Positions 35,070-43,624 of a stretch of 60,037 bases of DNA are shown here, piece by piece; within the stretch, counting starts at the first letter, position 1; each line of letters begins with the position of its first letter. The position numbers and the translations under genes were made by a program. Below the pieces are notes generated by a model that worked only from the letters and a program-made list of their open reading frames with translations, did not search any database and was not told the origin of the DNA. The stretch is taken from contig NZ_KQ948051.1 of assembly GCF_001513965.1 (NCBI RefSeq), positions 1 to 60,037 of the forward strand. The letters are read 5' to 3'. The stretch comes from Streptomyces cellostaticus (GTDB lineage Bacteria > Actinomycetota > Actinomycetes > Streptomycetales > Streptomycetaceae).

Positions 35070-36317
35070 TCACTTGACCGCGTCCTGCGCCGAAGTGAGC
35101 GCGTCCTTGGGCGACTTGGACCCGCTGAGGGCGGACTGGACGGCCTTCCACATCTGCTCGGATATCTTGGGGTACTTGGTGCCCAGGTCGTCGCTCGTGC
35201 GCCCCTTGGCCGACTTGACCGCGTCGACCCATGGCTTCAGCCCGGCGTTCGCCGCCACCTGCTTGTTCTGGACCTCGCTGGTGGGGGCCACGTAGGACAG
35301 GGTGGTGTCGGTGTCGTAGAGGTTGCCGTTGCTGGTCAGGCAGGTGGTGAGCTTCTGGGAGGTGGTGTAGCGGGCGGTGTCGTCCTGGACCGGGATGGTG
35401 ACGAACTCACCGCCGGTCGGGGCCGCCGCGTTGCCCCCCGTGGCGGCGGGGATGGGCAGCACCCCGTAATCGAGCCCGGCCTTCCTCGCATTGGCGAGCT
35501 GCCAGGTGCCGTTCTCCGCGAAGGCGTAGTCGCCGCTGGCGAACTCCTGCCAGCTGGTGGTCTGCGTGTTGTTGAGCACCGAGTTGGGGGCGTAGCCCTG
35601 CTTCAGCCAGTCCTTCCACAGCGACAGGGCGGACACGGCCTGCGCGGAGTCGAGCCCGGTCAGCTTGGCGCCCGCGCCCCAGAACCACGGCAGGAACTGG
35701 AAACTGCCCTCCTCCGTGCCGATCGCCGAGAACGTGACGCCCTTCTTGCCCGCCTTCTTGACCTTCGCCAGCGCCGCCGTCAGCGACGTCCAGTCCTTGA
35801 CCGAGGCGATGTCCACCCCGGCCTCCTTCAGCACCTTCTTGTTGTAGTAGAGGGCCAGGGTGTTGGCACCGATGGGCGTGCCGTACGTCTTGCCGCCCGA
35901 CTGGCCGGCCGCGAGCAGGTTGGGGTCGGCTTTCGAGGTGTCCAGCTTGGTGTCGTCGGTCGTGGTGATCACGCCCGCCTCGGCCAGGGTCGACACCACC
36001 GGGTTGTCCACGATGAGGACGTCCGGCGAGTTGCCCTGCTGCGCCGCCAGCAGTGTCTTGTTGCCCAGGTCGCTGGTGTCGAAGGCGGTCCGCTTGATCT
36101 TCACTCCGGCCTCGGTGCCGCACCGGTCCAGCAGCTTCGCCCAGGCCGAGCCCTTGTCGAACTGCGGGTACGGGTCCCAGATGGTGTACGTGCCGCTGCC
36201 GGCACCCTTGGCGTCCGTGCTGCCCGAACCGGAGGAACAGGCGGTGGCGCTGACGGCCACGGCCAGGGCGGTGAGGGCTGCGGCGGTCAGACGACGCTGT
36301 CTGGAGGAGTGGTTCAT
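35070..36317 (-). CDS. Sugar-binding lipoprotein of the CUT1 importer
   Basis: A 415-residue extracellular binding protein. The signal peptide ends in the lipobox SATACSS (Cys about 27), so it is membrane-anchored by lipid. The mature part shows the family 1 solute-binding fold: YTIWDPYPQFDKGSAWAK, GNSPDVLIVDNP, TYGTPIGANTLALYYNK, FWGAGAKLTG. It captures an oligosaccharide for the two permeases that follow. First gene of the minus-strand unit that continues to the GH63-like enzyme; the LacI gene 36458-37504 lies just upstream and may control it. Confidence 0.93.
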   Translation of the reverse strand: MNHSSRQRRLTAAALTALAVAVSATACSSGSGSTDAKGAGSGTYTIWDPYPQFDKGSAWAKLLDRCGTEAGVKIKRTAFDTSDLGNKTLLAAQQGNSPDVLIVDNPVVSTLAEAGVITTTDDTKLDTSKADPNLLAAGQSGGKTYGTPIGANTLALYYNKKVLKEAGVDIASVKDWTSLTAALAKVKKAGKKGVTFSAIGTEEGSFQFLPWFWGAGAKLTGLDSAQAVSALSLWKDWLKQGYAPNSVLNNTQTTSWQEFASGDYAFAENGTWQLANARKAGLDYGVLPIPAATGGNAAAPTGGEFVTIPVQDDTARYTTSQKLTTCLTSNGNLYDTDTTLSYVAPTSEVQNKQVAANAGLKPWVDAVKSAKGRTSDDLGTKYPKISEQMWKAVQSALSGSKSPKDALTSAQDAVK

Positions 36318-36457
36318 TGCAGGGATTCCTTTGTTTTGGTCATGACAGTGCCGAAGGCATGGGGTGAAGAGGAGAGACGGGCACGGCGAACGGCACCGTT
36401 GAGCGGTTCGAGCGCCCGGTGGTGTGAGAAGGGTTGAAGAGTGCTACGTGGGTGCGG

Positions 36458-37504
36458 TCAGGGCGTCGTACCGGACCCTGCGTCCGCGGTGGGTGTGACT
36501 CCCGCGGGCCCGGTGCTGGCCCGCAGGGAGATCGGCGGCGTGAGGAGATGGTGCCGGGGCGGCGCGTCGGAATGGTCGAGCCGCTCCACCAGCAGGTCGA
36601 CGGCGCGCCGGCCCATCTCCTCCGCCGGTACGTCCGCCGCTGTGAGCTGCGGGGTCACCGTCTCCGCCCACCGGCCGGCCACCACCCCGGTGACGGAGAA
36701 GTCGCGCGGCACATGGCGGCCTGCCCGGGCGAGCCCCCGGTAGAGGCCGCCCAGAGCGGCCTCGTTCAGCGTGACCAGGGCCGTGGTGGCCGGGTCGTCG
36801 CGCAGGATCTGCTCCACGCATGCCTGGCCCGACGCGGCGTCGTCCCCGCAGCAGTACGTCCGCACCGTCAGCCCGCGCTCGGCCGCGGCCTTGGTGAAGC
36901 CGTCCAGGCCACGGTGCGCGGACTCGTACCCGGCCCGCAGCAACTGCTCGGGACGGTTGACGAAGGCGACCCGGCGATGGCCGAGATCCGCCAGGTGGTG
37001 CACGCACGCCGCCGCCAGCGCGGTGTGGTCCAGGCCTACCCACCAGCCGCGCTCCGGATGGGCGGTACGGCCGATGGCGACGGAGGGGAAGTCCAGCTCG
37101 GCCAGGTGATCGACCCGGTCGTCCTCCAGCCTGATCTCCATCAGGATCGCGCCGTCGACCCGCCGCTCGCCCAGCAGCCGCTGGAAGGAGCGGTCGCTGT
37201 CCACACCGCTCGGCGACAGAAGCACGTCGTAGTCGTAGGCCGCGGCGGCCTCCACGACGCTGCCGATGAAGTCCAGCTGCATCCCCGTGTAGTGGTTCCC
37301 GGCCGGCGGGAAGACCAGACCGATCGTGCTGGTCCGGCCGTTGGCCAGCGCGCGGGCACTGGCGCTGGGCCGGTAGCCCAGCTCGTCGACGACCTGCTGG
37401 ATCTTCCGGCGGGTCTCCTCCGACACCGGGCGCTTGCCGCTCAGCGCATACGACACGGTGCTCCGCGAGACACCGGCCCGCTTGGCGATCTCACCGATGT
37501 TCAC
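36458..37504 (-). CDS. LacI-family repressor next to the CUT1 importer
   Basis: A 348-residue regulator from GTG 37504 with a GGAG ribosome site. The helix-turn-helix is MNIGEIAKRAGVSRSTVSYAL with the hinge helix RPSASARALANGR, then the periplasmic-binding-protein-like domain (TSTIGLVFPP to the C-terminus). Three copies of CGAACCGGTTCG lie upstream (37519, 37599, 37741), the first two in its own 5' region, indicating autoregulation. Natural candidates for control are the importer/GH63 unit downstream and the truncated secreted gene at 37911. Longer upstream frame is not coding. Confidence 0.93.
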   Translation of the reverse strand: MNIGEIAKRAGVSRSTVSYALSGKRPVSEETRRKIQQVVDELGYRPSASARALANGRTSTIGLVFPPAGNHYTGMQLDFIGSVVEAAAAYDYDVLLSPSGVDSDRSFQRLLGERRVDGAILMEIRLEDDRVDHLAELDFPSVAIGRTAHPERGWWVGLDHTALAAACVHHLADLGHRRVAFVNRPEQLLRAGYESAHRGLDGFTKAAAERGLTVRTYCCGDDAASGQACVEQILRDDPATTALVTLNEAALGGLYRGLARAGRHVPRDFSVTGVVAGRWAETVTPQLTAADVPAEEMGRRAVDLLVERLDHSDAPPRHHLLTPPISLRASTGPAGVTPTADAGSGTTP

Positions 37505-37518
37505 GGGAACTCCTTGCT

Positions 37519-37530
37519 CGAACCGGTTCG
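37519..37530. promoter_or_regulatory. CGAACCGGTTCG operator, copy 1
   Basis: Perfect 12-base palindrome just upstream of the LacI start codon, overlapping the likely transcript leader. Identical to copies at 37599-37610 and 37741-37752. Confidence 0.75.
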
Positions 37531-37598
37531 CTGCTCCGCGAGGAACATACCGCCGGGCGCCTGAGGCTGGGAACGGTGAAGTGCGATCTCCGGATTGT

Positions 37599-37610
37599 CG
37601 AACCGGTTCG
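37599..37610. promoter_or_regulatory. CGAACCGGTTCG operator, copy 2
   Basis: Second perfect copy, 80 bases (start to start) from copy 1, upstream of the LacI gene. Two copies at this distance allow looping. Confidence 0.75.
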
Positions 37611-37708
37611 CATGAAGTGAAGGTAGGAACCGCCCGAAGGCCTGTCAACACCCCGGGCCGCATTCTCGCAAACCCGGCCGGAGCCGGTAGATCCTCGTGT
37701 CGAGGGGA

Positions 37709-37752
37709 TTGCTGGCCGGGTTGCCCGGTGCTAGCTTCGCCGAACCGGTTCG
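37709..37752 (+). promoter_or_regulatory. Promoter with CGAACCGGTTCG operator, copy 3
   Basis: TTGCTG (37709-37714) and TAGCTT (37732-37737) spaced 17 bases, followed after three bases by CGAACCGGTTCG at 37741-37752. This is the expected repressor position for the plus-strand transcript that once read into the secreted gene at 37911. Confidence 0.7.
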
Positions 37753-37910
37753 ATGAAGTGATCCTTTCGACAACCGTGGGCCCGGTCCGCACCCTCCCCC
37801 GAGGTCGCGGACCCCGTCCCTGCCCGGCCAGACGACTTTCCTTGCCTCTGCGGCGCAGACGATCTGTCGGTCCGACGTATGCCGACACTCAAAGAGTGAG
37901 GACGCGATCC

Positions 37911-38072
37911 ATGCCTCCCGCTGACGGATCATCCCGGAGACGCGCACCGGCCGCCGTGGCACTGACTCTCGGCGCGGGCCTGCCGGCCGCCCCGGCCGTC
38001 CCCGCGCAGGCGGCCGAGGCGCCCCAGCCCGCCGCCCGCTACACCTTCGACCAGGACGACCTCGCCTCCGGC
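37911..38072 (+). pseudogene. N-terminal remnant of a secreted enzyme with LamG-type domain
   Basis: ATG 37911 with GAGG upstream opens a signal peptide (RRRAPAAVALTLGAGL, cleaved near PAQAAEA) and then AARYTFDQDDLASG, which is how LamG/concanavalin-like modules of secreted GH43-type and other hydrolases begin (normally followed by DSSGNG). Homology stops at codon 54, and the continuing frame is meaningless and runs antisense to the next LacI gene. The promoter and operator are preserved, so the remnant may still be transcribed. Confidence 0.6.
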
Positions 38073-38252
38073 ATCCCGCCACCGCACACCCCGCTCACCC
38101 GACCAGCGGGCGTCGAACGCCGTGTCGCCGAGGCCCGCACCACCACCGATGAGCAGCAGTTCCCAAGCTGTTTTGGCCGGTGTCGTCCGCAACAGCTGTC
38201 CTCGGCCGGACACCCCTCGCCGAGGAGGGGCGCCTCCGTAGCCCTGGCACGG

Positions 38253-39305
38253 TCACGGTGTGCCGGTCCTGCGTCGCACCGCGCGGCGCGTGGACCGGCG
38301 AGGGACCAGCACCGGTTGCACGAGCCGACGCCGCTCCACACCGCTGCGGGCGTTGATCAGAGCGATCAGCAGATCGACCGCTTCGGTACCCACCTGGTCC
38401 GGACGGAGGCTGACGGTGGTGACGGGCGGGGCTGTGCTCGCGTAATCCGGATCCTCGCTGACGCACGCCACCAGCAGATCCTGCGGCACCCGCAGACCGT
38501 GGCGCCGGGCGGCGGCGAGGATGTTGTGACCGGAGTCGGAGTAGACGCCGATGACGGCATCCGGCCGCGGATCGCGGCGGAGCAGCCGGCCGACCGCGTT
38601 CTGTTCGGCCATGAAGTAGTCGGGCAGCGAGGCGTACTCCTCCACGAGGGCGGGCATGCGGTGTTCGTCGCACCAGGACCGGTAGGCGTGTGCGATCAGG
38701 TGCGGGTACGCGTCGTCGTGAAGGGGCAGGGAGAGTCCGATCCGCCGGGCGCCGGACTGCGCGAGGTGTTCGAGCAGGAGGCTCAGGCCCGATTCGTGGT
38801 CGGCGTCCACCCACGCGTCGCACCGGTGCGGCTGGGGCGGCCGGCCTTCGCTGATCATCGGTATGCCGCGCTCCCGCAGGATGGAACGCACCGGGTCCTC
38901 CGCGCGCGGTCCGACGTGAATGACGCCGTCCATCGGCGTGTTGAGCCACATCCACGGTGACATCGAACTCGGCATCACCAGGAGCAGATAGCCGCGTTCG
39001 TGGGCCGCCGCCATGGCTCCCAGCGTCAGTTGGGCGTAATACGGGATCTCGGTGTACGGGACGGGCAGGTCGCCGTACGTCGTCATGGTCAGGCCGAGCA
39101 CCCCGGTGCCGCCGCGGGCCAGGGCACGGGCTGTGCTGGCCGGGGCGTAACCGAGTTCGCGTGCCGCGGCCAGCACACGCTGCCTGGTCGCCTCGGACAG
39201 CCGTCCGGTGCCGCCCAGCGCATTCGACACGGTGGCCGTGGACACCCCCGCCCGTGTGGCCACGGCGTCGAGCGTGGGACGCCGCCAGGAGCCCGAGCTG
39301 TTCAT
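38253..39305 (-). CDS. LacI-family regulator, second
   Basis: A 350-residue protein starting at ATG 39305, with GGGGTG upstream. The DNA-binding part is RRPTLDAVATRAGVSTATVS followed by the hinge APASTARALARGG; the ligand domain follows (VLGLTMTTYGDLPVPYTEIP, DGVIHVGPRAEDP) and ends in the usual TTVSLRPDQVGTEAV stretch. It is divergent from a Tat-exported amidohydrolase, with a TTAAG-AA-CTTAA palindrome between them. Target and ligand are unknown. Confidence 0.9.
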   Translation of the reverse strand: MNSSGSWRRPTLDAVATRAGVSTATVSNALGGTGRLSEATRQRVLAAARELGYAPASTARALARGGTGVLGLTMTTYGDLPVPYTEIPYYAQLTLGAMAAAHERGYLLLVMPSSMSPWMWLNTPMDGVIHVGPRAEDPVRSILRERGIPMISEGRPPQPHRCDAWVDADHESGLSLLLEHLAQSGARRIGLSLPLHDDAYPHLIAHAYRSWCDEHRMPALVEEYASLPDYFMAEQNAVGRLLRRDPRPDAVIGVYSDSGHNILAAARRHGLRVPQDLLVACVSEDPDYASTAPPVTTVSLRPDQVGTEAVDLLIALINARSGVERRRLVQPVLVPRRSTRRAVRRRTGTP

Positions 39306-39335
39306 GCACACCCCAACCAGCGGAACGGCTTGTGG

Positions 39336-39347
39336 TTAAGAACTTAA
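39336..39347. promoter_or_regulatory. Palindrome TTAAGAACTTAA between LacI and amidohydrolase genes
   Basis: Five-base arms TTAAG/CTTAA with a two-base spacer, AT-rich in a very GC-rich background, 30 bases upstream of the LacI start and 58 before the amidohydrolase. Likely the operator of the divergent LacI protein. Confidence 0.6.
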
Positions 39348-39405
39348 TCAATCAGCCTACCCGGCAACGGAGGCCGGGACCGGTCGCCGGGAGAGGAGTG
39401 ATCAG

Positions 39406-41298
39406 ATGCCAGATATCCCTGTCACCAGCGTCGAGGGGCCCGCGGACGGCTCGCTGCACAGGCGGACGTTCCTGGCCGCGGCCGGGGCAGGTGCGCTCGC
39501 GGTTGCCGGTACCGGTACGGCCGCCCGGGCCGCGACCGGCCGCTCCCCGGTGCGGGTGACCACCGTGGTGCTGAACGGGCGGGTGTTCACCGGAGCTCAC
39601 GGAGGCGCACCGGCCCAGGCGGTGGCCGTCGGCAGCGACGGGAAGATCCTCGCCGTCGGGTCCGACGCGGAGATACGCCGTCGCATCGGCCGCCGTACCG
39701 TCGTCATCGACGCCCACGGAGGTACGGTCATGCCGGGCCTCCAGGACGGGCACATGCACCCGCTCGGGGCGGCCATGCAGTCGCTGAACCCGTCGCTGGG
39801 CAATCAGACCATGACAGTTCCGCAGTTCCGCGCCAGGGTCCAGGAGATGCTGGACGCCACGGCGGCGCAGGAACCGGACGGCTGGCTCCAAGTCACCGAC
39901 TGGAACCCGGTGGGCCTGCAGCCCGCGGGCACCGTCGCCGACAAGACGCTGCTCGACTCGCTGAACACCAGGCGCCCGATCTACCTGCAGGGTTCCGACT
40001 TCCACAACAGCCTCGTCAACAGCCGGGCACTCGCCCTCGCGGGAGTCGACCGCAGCACCGCCGACCCGGCGGGCGGGCAGATCGTCCGCGACGGCGCGGG
40101 GAACCCGACCGGTCTGCTGAAGGACAACGCCCAAGGGCTCGTCTCCGCGGTGATCCCTCCGCCGAGTGCCGACCGGATCGACGCCGCCCACGCCAGGATG
40201 GCCGACACGCTCCTGGCCAACGGCATCACGTCCTTCCTCGACGCCGCCAGCAGCGAGGACAGCGTCAAGACCTATGCCGACCTCATCAAGAAGGGCCTGC
40301 TGCCACAGCACATCACGCCCGCGCTGCTGATCGACGCCGACCTCGCCAAGAAGCCCCGGGCGGCGGCCGAGTACCTGCGCGACGTGCGCAGACGTTTCGC
40401 CGGACCGGCCACGCTGCGGCTGACGACCGCCAAGGTGTTCCTCGACGGCGTGATGGAGTTCCCGGCCCAGACCGCCGCCCTGCTGACCCCGTACCTGGAC
40501 GCCCAGGGCAGGCCGACCGACCACCGTGGCGACCTGTACGTCAGCGACCGGGACTACCGGGCTGTCGTCCGCGCCCTGGACGCGGACGGGTGGCAGATGC
40601 ACGCACACGCCATCGGCGACCGCGCCGTACGCACGGCCCTGAACGCGTACGAGGCCGTCGCCCGCCCCGGTCGCCGTGGCCGACGGCACACCATCACGCA
40701 CCTCGAACTGGTGCACCCCGACGACTACGGACGCTTCGCCCGGGCCGGAGTGGTGGCGAGCATGCAGTTGCAGTGGGCGATGCCGACATCGTTCACGAGC
40801 GACGCGCTGCGGCCCTACATCGGGCCGGAGCGGTACGCACGGCTGTACCCGGCTCAAAGCCTGGCCCGGGCGGGAGCATGGCTGGCCGGCGGCTCGGACT
40901 GGCCGGTGGACCCGCTGCTCCCCTTCACCCAGATCGCCACGGCGATCGACCGCAGCAACCCCGAGTCCCAGGAGCCGCCGCTCAACGCCCGCGAAGGGCT
41001 GACCCGGTTGCAGTCGCTGGTCATGCACACCGCGGGCACGGCGTACCAGTTGCACGACGCCGCCTCGGGAACCCTGCGGCCGGGACGGCGGGCCGATCTG
41101 ATCGTCCTGGACCGGGACATCACCAAGATCCCGGTGAAGGACATCCGGGGCAGCAAGGTCCGGTACACCCTGATCTCCGGACGGGTAGTCCACGACGCGG
41201 GATCGCAGACGGGTCGGGCACGGGCCGAGGCGGCGCAGCGCATGGGCGTGCTGGGCACCGGCCGGGCGCCGGGTGAGTCCTGCTGCCGAGGACACTGA
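39406..41298 (+). CDS. Tat-exported amidohydrolase (amidohydrolase family 3, YtcJ-like)
   Basis: A 630-residue protein from ATG 39406 with a GGAG-type site upstream. The leader is Tat type (HRRTFLAAAGAGALAVAG). The metal-binding HxH is in GLQDGHMHPLG near 118-123, and other metal ligands are probably H in HAHAIGDRAV and D in GGSDWPVDP; GQIVRDGAGNPTGLLKD is typical of the YtcJ group. These metal-dependent hydrolases cleave C-N bonds of cyclic or acyl compounds; substrate unknown. Divergent from the second LacI gene and followed by a strong hairpin. Confidence 0.9.
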   Translation: MPDIPVTSVEGPADGSLHRRTFLAAAGAGALAVAGTGTAARAATGRSPVRVTTVVLNGRVFTGAHGGAPAQAVAVGSDGKILAVGSDAEIRRRIGRRTVVIDAHGGTVMPGLQDGHMHPLGAAMQSLNPSLGNQTMTVPQFRARVQEMLDATAAQEPDGWLQVTDWNPVGLQPAGTVADKTLLDSLNTRRPIYLQGSDFHNSLVNSRALALAGVDRSTADPAGGQIVRDGAGNPTGLLKDNAQGLVSAVIPPPSADRIDAAHARMADTLLANGITSFLDAASSEDSVKTYADLIKKGLLPQHITPALLIDADLAKKPRAAAEYLRDVRRRFAGPATLRLTTAKVFLDGVMEFPAQTAALLTPYLDAQGRPTDHRGDLYVSDRDYRAVVRALDADGWQMHAHAIGDRAVRTALNAYEAVARPGRRGRRHTITHLELVHPDDYGRFARAGVVASMQLQWAMPTSFTSDALRPYIGPERYARLYPAQSLARAGAWLAGGSDWPVDPLLPFTQIATAIDRSNPESQEPPLNAREGLTRLQSLVMHTAGTAYQLHDAASGTLRPGRRADLIVLDRDITKIPVKDIRGSKVRYTLISGRVVHDAGSQTGRARAEAAQRMGVLGTGRAPGESCCRGH

Positions 41299-41312
41299 CC
41301 CGGCCGGGCGGA

Positions 41313-41346
41313 CGCGCCCCGGCCTGTCCGACGGGGCCGGGGCGCG
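41313..41346 (+). terminator. Terminator after the amidohydrolase gene
   Basis: CGCGCCCCGGCC (41313-41324) pairs perfectly with GGCCGGGGCGCG (41335-41346); 12-base arms, ten-base loop, 14 bases after the stop. Confidence 0.88.
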
Positions 41347-41681
41347 GTCGGGTGGGCGCGAGAGTGCCGCGTCCAAAAGGCTCCGGTCACCGACACCTGA
41401 ACAGCCGCTGCGTACCGGCCCATGGCCTCGAAGGAGGCGAGCAGTGCAGCGGCCGATCTCCTGGGTGGACGGCGCGCAGGTCGTTGCGGATGGCCGGCAT
41501 GTCGCGCCGGACACGCTCGGCGCTCGAGCCGGGGGCGGGGGTGTCGCCTTCGCCGAACGCGCAGACGGCGCTCCAGTAGGCCGGGCCGCGGTGCGGTGGT
41601 GTGATGTCGTCGTGGTGGACGGCCTTGAAGATCACGTCGGTGACGTCTCCAGGGGCGGACGTCAGGAGTCCGCCGAGAGGA
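41347..41681. other. Intergenic stretch without a convincing gene
   Basis: About 335 bases. The minus strand has an open frame at 41387-41635 whose product (AVHHDDITPP, SSAERVRRDMPAIRND) does not match anything I recognise and has no ribosome site; it may be a decayed gene fragment. Confidence 0.35.
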
Positions 41682-42713
41682 TCAACCCTCCTGCAGCGCA
41701 GGCGCAGGGTGCTCGCCCGATCCGCGGACGATCAGTCGGGTGGGAACGGTGATGGTGCGGGCGCGGGAGCGGTCGCCGTCGAGGCGGGCCAGGGCGGTGG
41801 CCGCTGCCGTTCGGCCGATTTCCTCGGGATCCTGGGCGACGACGGTCAGGGCGGGTTCGAGTGCCTCGGCGAGCGGGACGTCGTCGAAGGCGACGACGGC
41901 GATGTCCTTCCGCTTGCTGCGGGCGAGTTCGGCGACTATGCCCAGCGCGACGATGTTGTTGCCGGCGAACAGGGCTGTGGCCGGATCGGCCAGGCCGAGC
42001 AGTTGGGAGGTCGCGGTCACGGCTCCCTGCTGATCGTGGGCATTGGTGACCAGCGCACGGTCGTAGGGCAGGTCGGCCTCCTGCAGGGCCGTACGGTATC
42101 CGGCCAGGCGTTCGCGGCGGGTGTACAGCTTCACGGGCAGGTCGCCGATGAAGCCGATGCGCCGGTGGCCGTGGGCGATCAGGTGGGCGACGCCGTCATG
42201 GGCCCCCGCGCGGTTGGAGCTGACGATGCTGTCCGTGGACAGGCCGACTCCCGGACGGTCGAGGAACACCACGGGCAGTCCCGCTGCGCGGTGGCTCTTG
42301 AGGTGGGAGTGGTCGGCACCGACGGACGGCACGATCATCAGGATGCTGACACGCCGGGCCAGGAACTTGTCCGTCAGGGCGCGTTCCCGGTCGGGGTCGT
42401 CCGCGGAAGAGCCCATGAGCAGAGTCAGTCCGCGTTCGCGGACGGTGTCCTCGATGGCGCGCGCCACGGCTCCGAAGAAGGGGTTTCCGAGGTCGGGGAT
42501 GACCAGGCCGATGGTGGTGTCGGGGCCGCCGACGCGGATGTTGCGGGCCATGAGGTTCGGCTGGAAGCCGAGCTTGGCCACTGCGGCGAGTACCTGTTCC
42601 CTGGTCTGCGCCGAGGCGGGTCCGTCCTCATTGAGGACACGGGAGACCGTCTTCGCGCTGACGCCGACCTCGCGGGCGACGTCGGCCAGGGTGGGGCGGC
42701 GGTTCGCTGCCAT
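41682..42713 (-). CDS. LacI-family repressor of the fructose-type importer unit
   Basis: A 343-residue regulator from ATG 42713; a GGAG lies 13 bases upstream. Helix-turn-helix: RPTLADVAREVGVSAKTVSR, hinge with FQPNLMARNIRVGG. The ligand domain has the ribose/fructose-type pattern (TIGLVIPDLGNPFFGAVARA, DRPGVGLSTDSIVSSNR, VAVVAFDDVPLAEAL). It is transcribed in the same direction as the importer genes, directly after the ATPase gene (74-base gap), so it is probably the last gene of their transcript. The TGTCATCG(T/A)TGACA boxes flanking the kinase gene are its likely targets. Confidence 0.93.
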   Translation of the reverse strand: MAANRRPTLADVAREVGVSAKTVSRVLNEDGPASAQTREQVLAAVAKLGFQPNLMARNIRVGGPDTTIGLVIPDLGNPFFGAVARAIEDTVRERGLTLLMGSSADDPDRERALTDKFLARRVSILMIVPSVGADHSHLKSHRAAGLPVVFLDRPGVGLSTDSIVSSNRAGAHDGVAHLIAHGHRRIGFIGDLPVKLYTRRERLAGYRTALQEADLPYDRALVTNAHDQQGAVTATSQLLGLADPATALFAGNNIVALGIVAELARSKRKDIAVVAFDDVPLAEALEPALTVVAQDPEEIGRTAAATALARLDGDRSRARTITVPTRLIVRGSGEHPAPALQEG

Positions 42714-42787
42714 GGAGAAACCGTCTCCTGTGAGCCCTCGGTTCCGGCCGCGGCCTCGGCCGGACATGTGAGAGCTGAGTCGTGTTG

Positions 42788-43624
42788 TCAGGTGGCCTGG
42801 ACTCCGGCGGCCTTCGCGGCCTCCGAATCCGCTACGACAGTACCTCCGGCCTCGTCGACGCCGAGTGCGCCGGTCATGATGGCGACGACCTCGGCCATGG
42901 AGTAGTCGGACGGCTTGATCAGAGCCGCGCGCCGGCCCAGCCGGTGGACGTGGATGCGGTCGGCGATCTCGAAGACGTGGGGCATGTTGTGGCTGATGAG
43001 CACGACTGGCATGCCCTTGTCGCGGACGCGGCGGATGAGGTCCAGGACCTGGCCGGACTCCTTGACGCCGAGTGCGGCGGTGGGCTCGTCCATGACGACG
43101 ACGCTGCGGGCCCAGGCGACGGAACGGGCCACCGCCACGGCCTGCCGCTGACCTCCGGAGAGAGTCTCGACCGCCTGCGTGAGCGAGCGCAGACCGATCT
43201 TCAGGTCGGCCATGTGCTCGGCGGCCTCCTGACGCATGCGCTTCTTGTCGAGCATGCGGAAGACACTGCCGAGGACACCGGGGCGGCGTAGCTCCCGGCC
43301 GAGGAACATGTTCGAGGCGATGTCCATGGAGGCGGCCACCGCGAGGTCCTGATACACCGTCTCGATGCCGTGGGCGCGGGCGCTCTGCGGGCCGGAGAAG
43401 GTGATGGGTTCGCCGTTCAGGCGTATCTCGCCGGCGTCGGGAACCAGGGCGCCGGTGAGGGCTTTGATGAGGCTGGTCTTGCCGGCTCCGTTGTCGCCGA
43501 TGACGGCGAGGACCTCGCCGGGCAGGAGGTCGAAGTCGGCGCCGTCGATGGCGGTGACATGGCCGTAGCGCTTGACCAGACCGCGGGCCTGCAGGACAGG
43601 GGTGGGGGACGTGGTGGCGGTCAT
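42788..43624 (-). CDS. ABC importer ATPase, single-domain CUT2 type (fructose/ribose-like)
   Basis: A 278-residue ATPase: Walker A GDNGAGKT, signature LSGGQ, Walker B VVVMDEP, H-loop near LISHNM. RbsA-type ATPases have two fused ATPase domains of about 500 residues; this one has a single domain, as in FrcA of the rhizobial fructose importer. The start overlaps the permease stop as ATGA. Together with the permease and binding protein it forms a full CUT2 importer. The PfkB kinase and fructan enzyme remnants nearby favour fructose as substrate. Confidence 0.93.
   Translation of the reverse strand: MTATTSPTPVLQARGLVKRYGHVTAIDGADFDLLPGEVLAVIGDNGAGKTSLIKALTGALVPDAGEIRLNGEPITFSGPQSARAHGIETVYQDLAVAASMDIASNMFLGRELRRPGVLGSVFRMLDKKRMRQEAAEHMADLKIGLRSLTQAVETLSGGQRQAVAVARSVAWARSVVVMDEPTAALGVKESGQVLDLIRRVRDKGMPVVLISHNMPHVFEIADRIHVHRLGRRAALIKPSDYSMAEVVAIMTGALGVDEAGGTVVADSEAAKAAGVQAT

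Noticed and set aside
34974..36437. Plus frame of about 490 codons opposite the binding-protein gene
   Set aside because: Antisense to a lipoprotein gene with a proper lipobox; no motifs.
38166..38197. Inverted repeat AGCTGTT / AACAGCT as terminator of the second LacI gene
   Set aside because: Arms of seven bases with an 18-base loop are weak; not listed as a feature.
41387..41635. Minus-strand ORF of 82 codons
   Set aside because: No family, no ribosome site; mentioned only as intergenic content.
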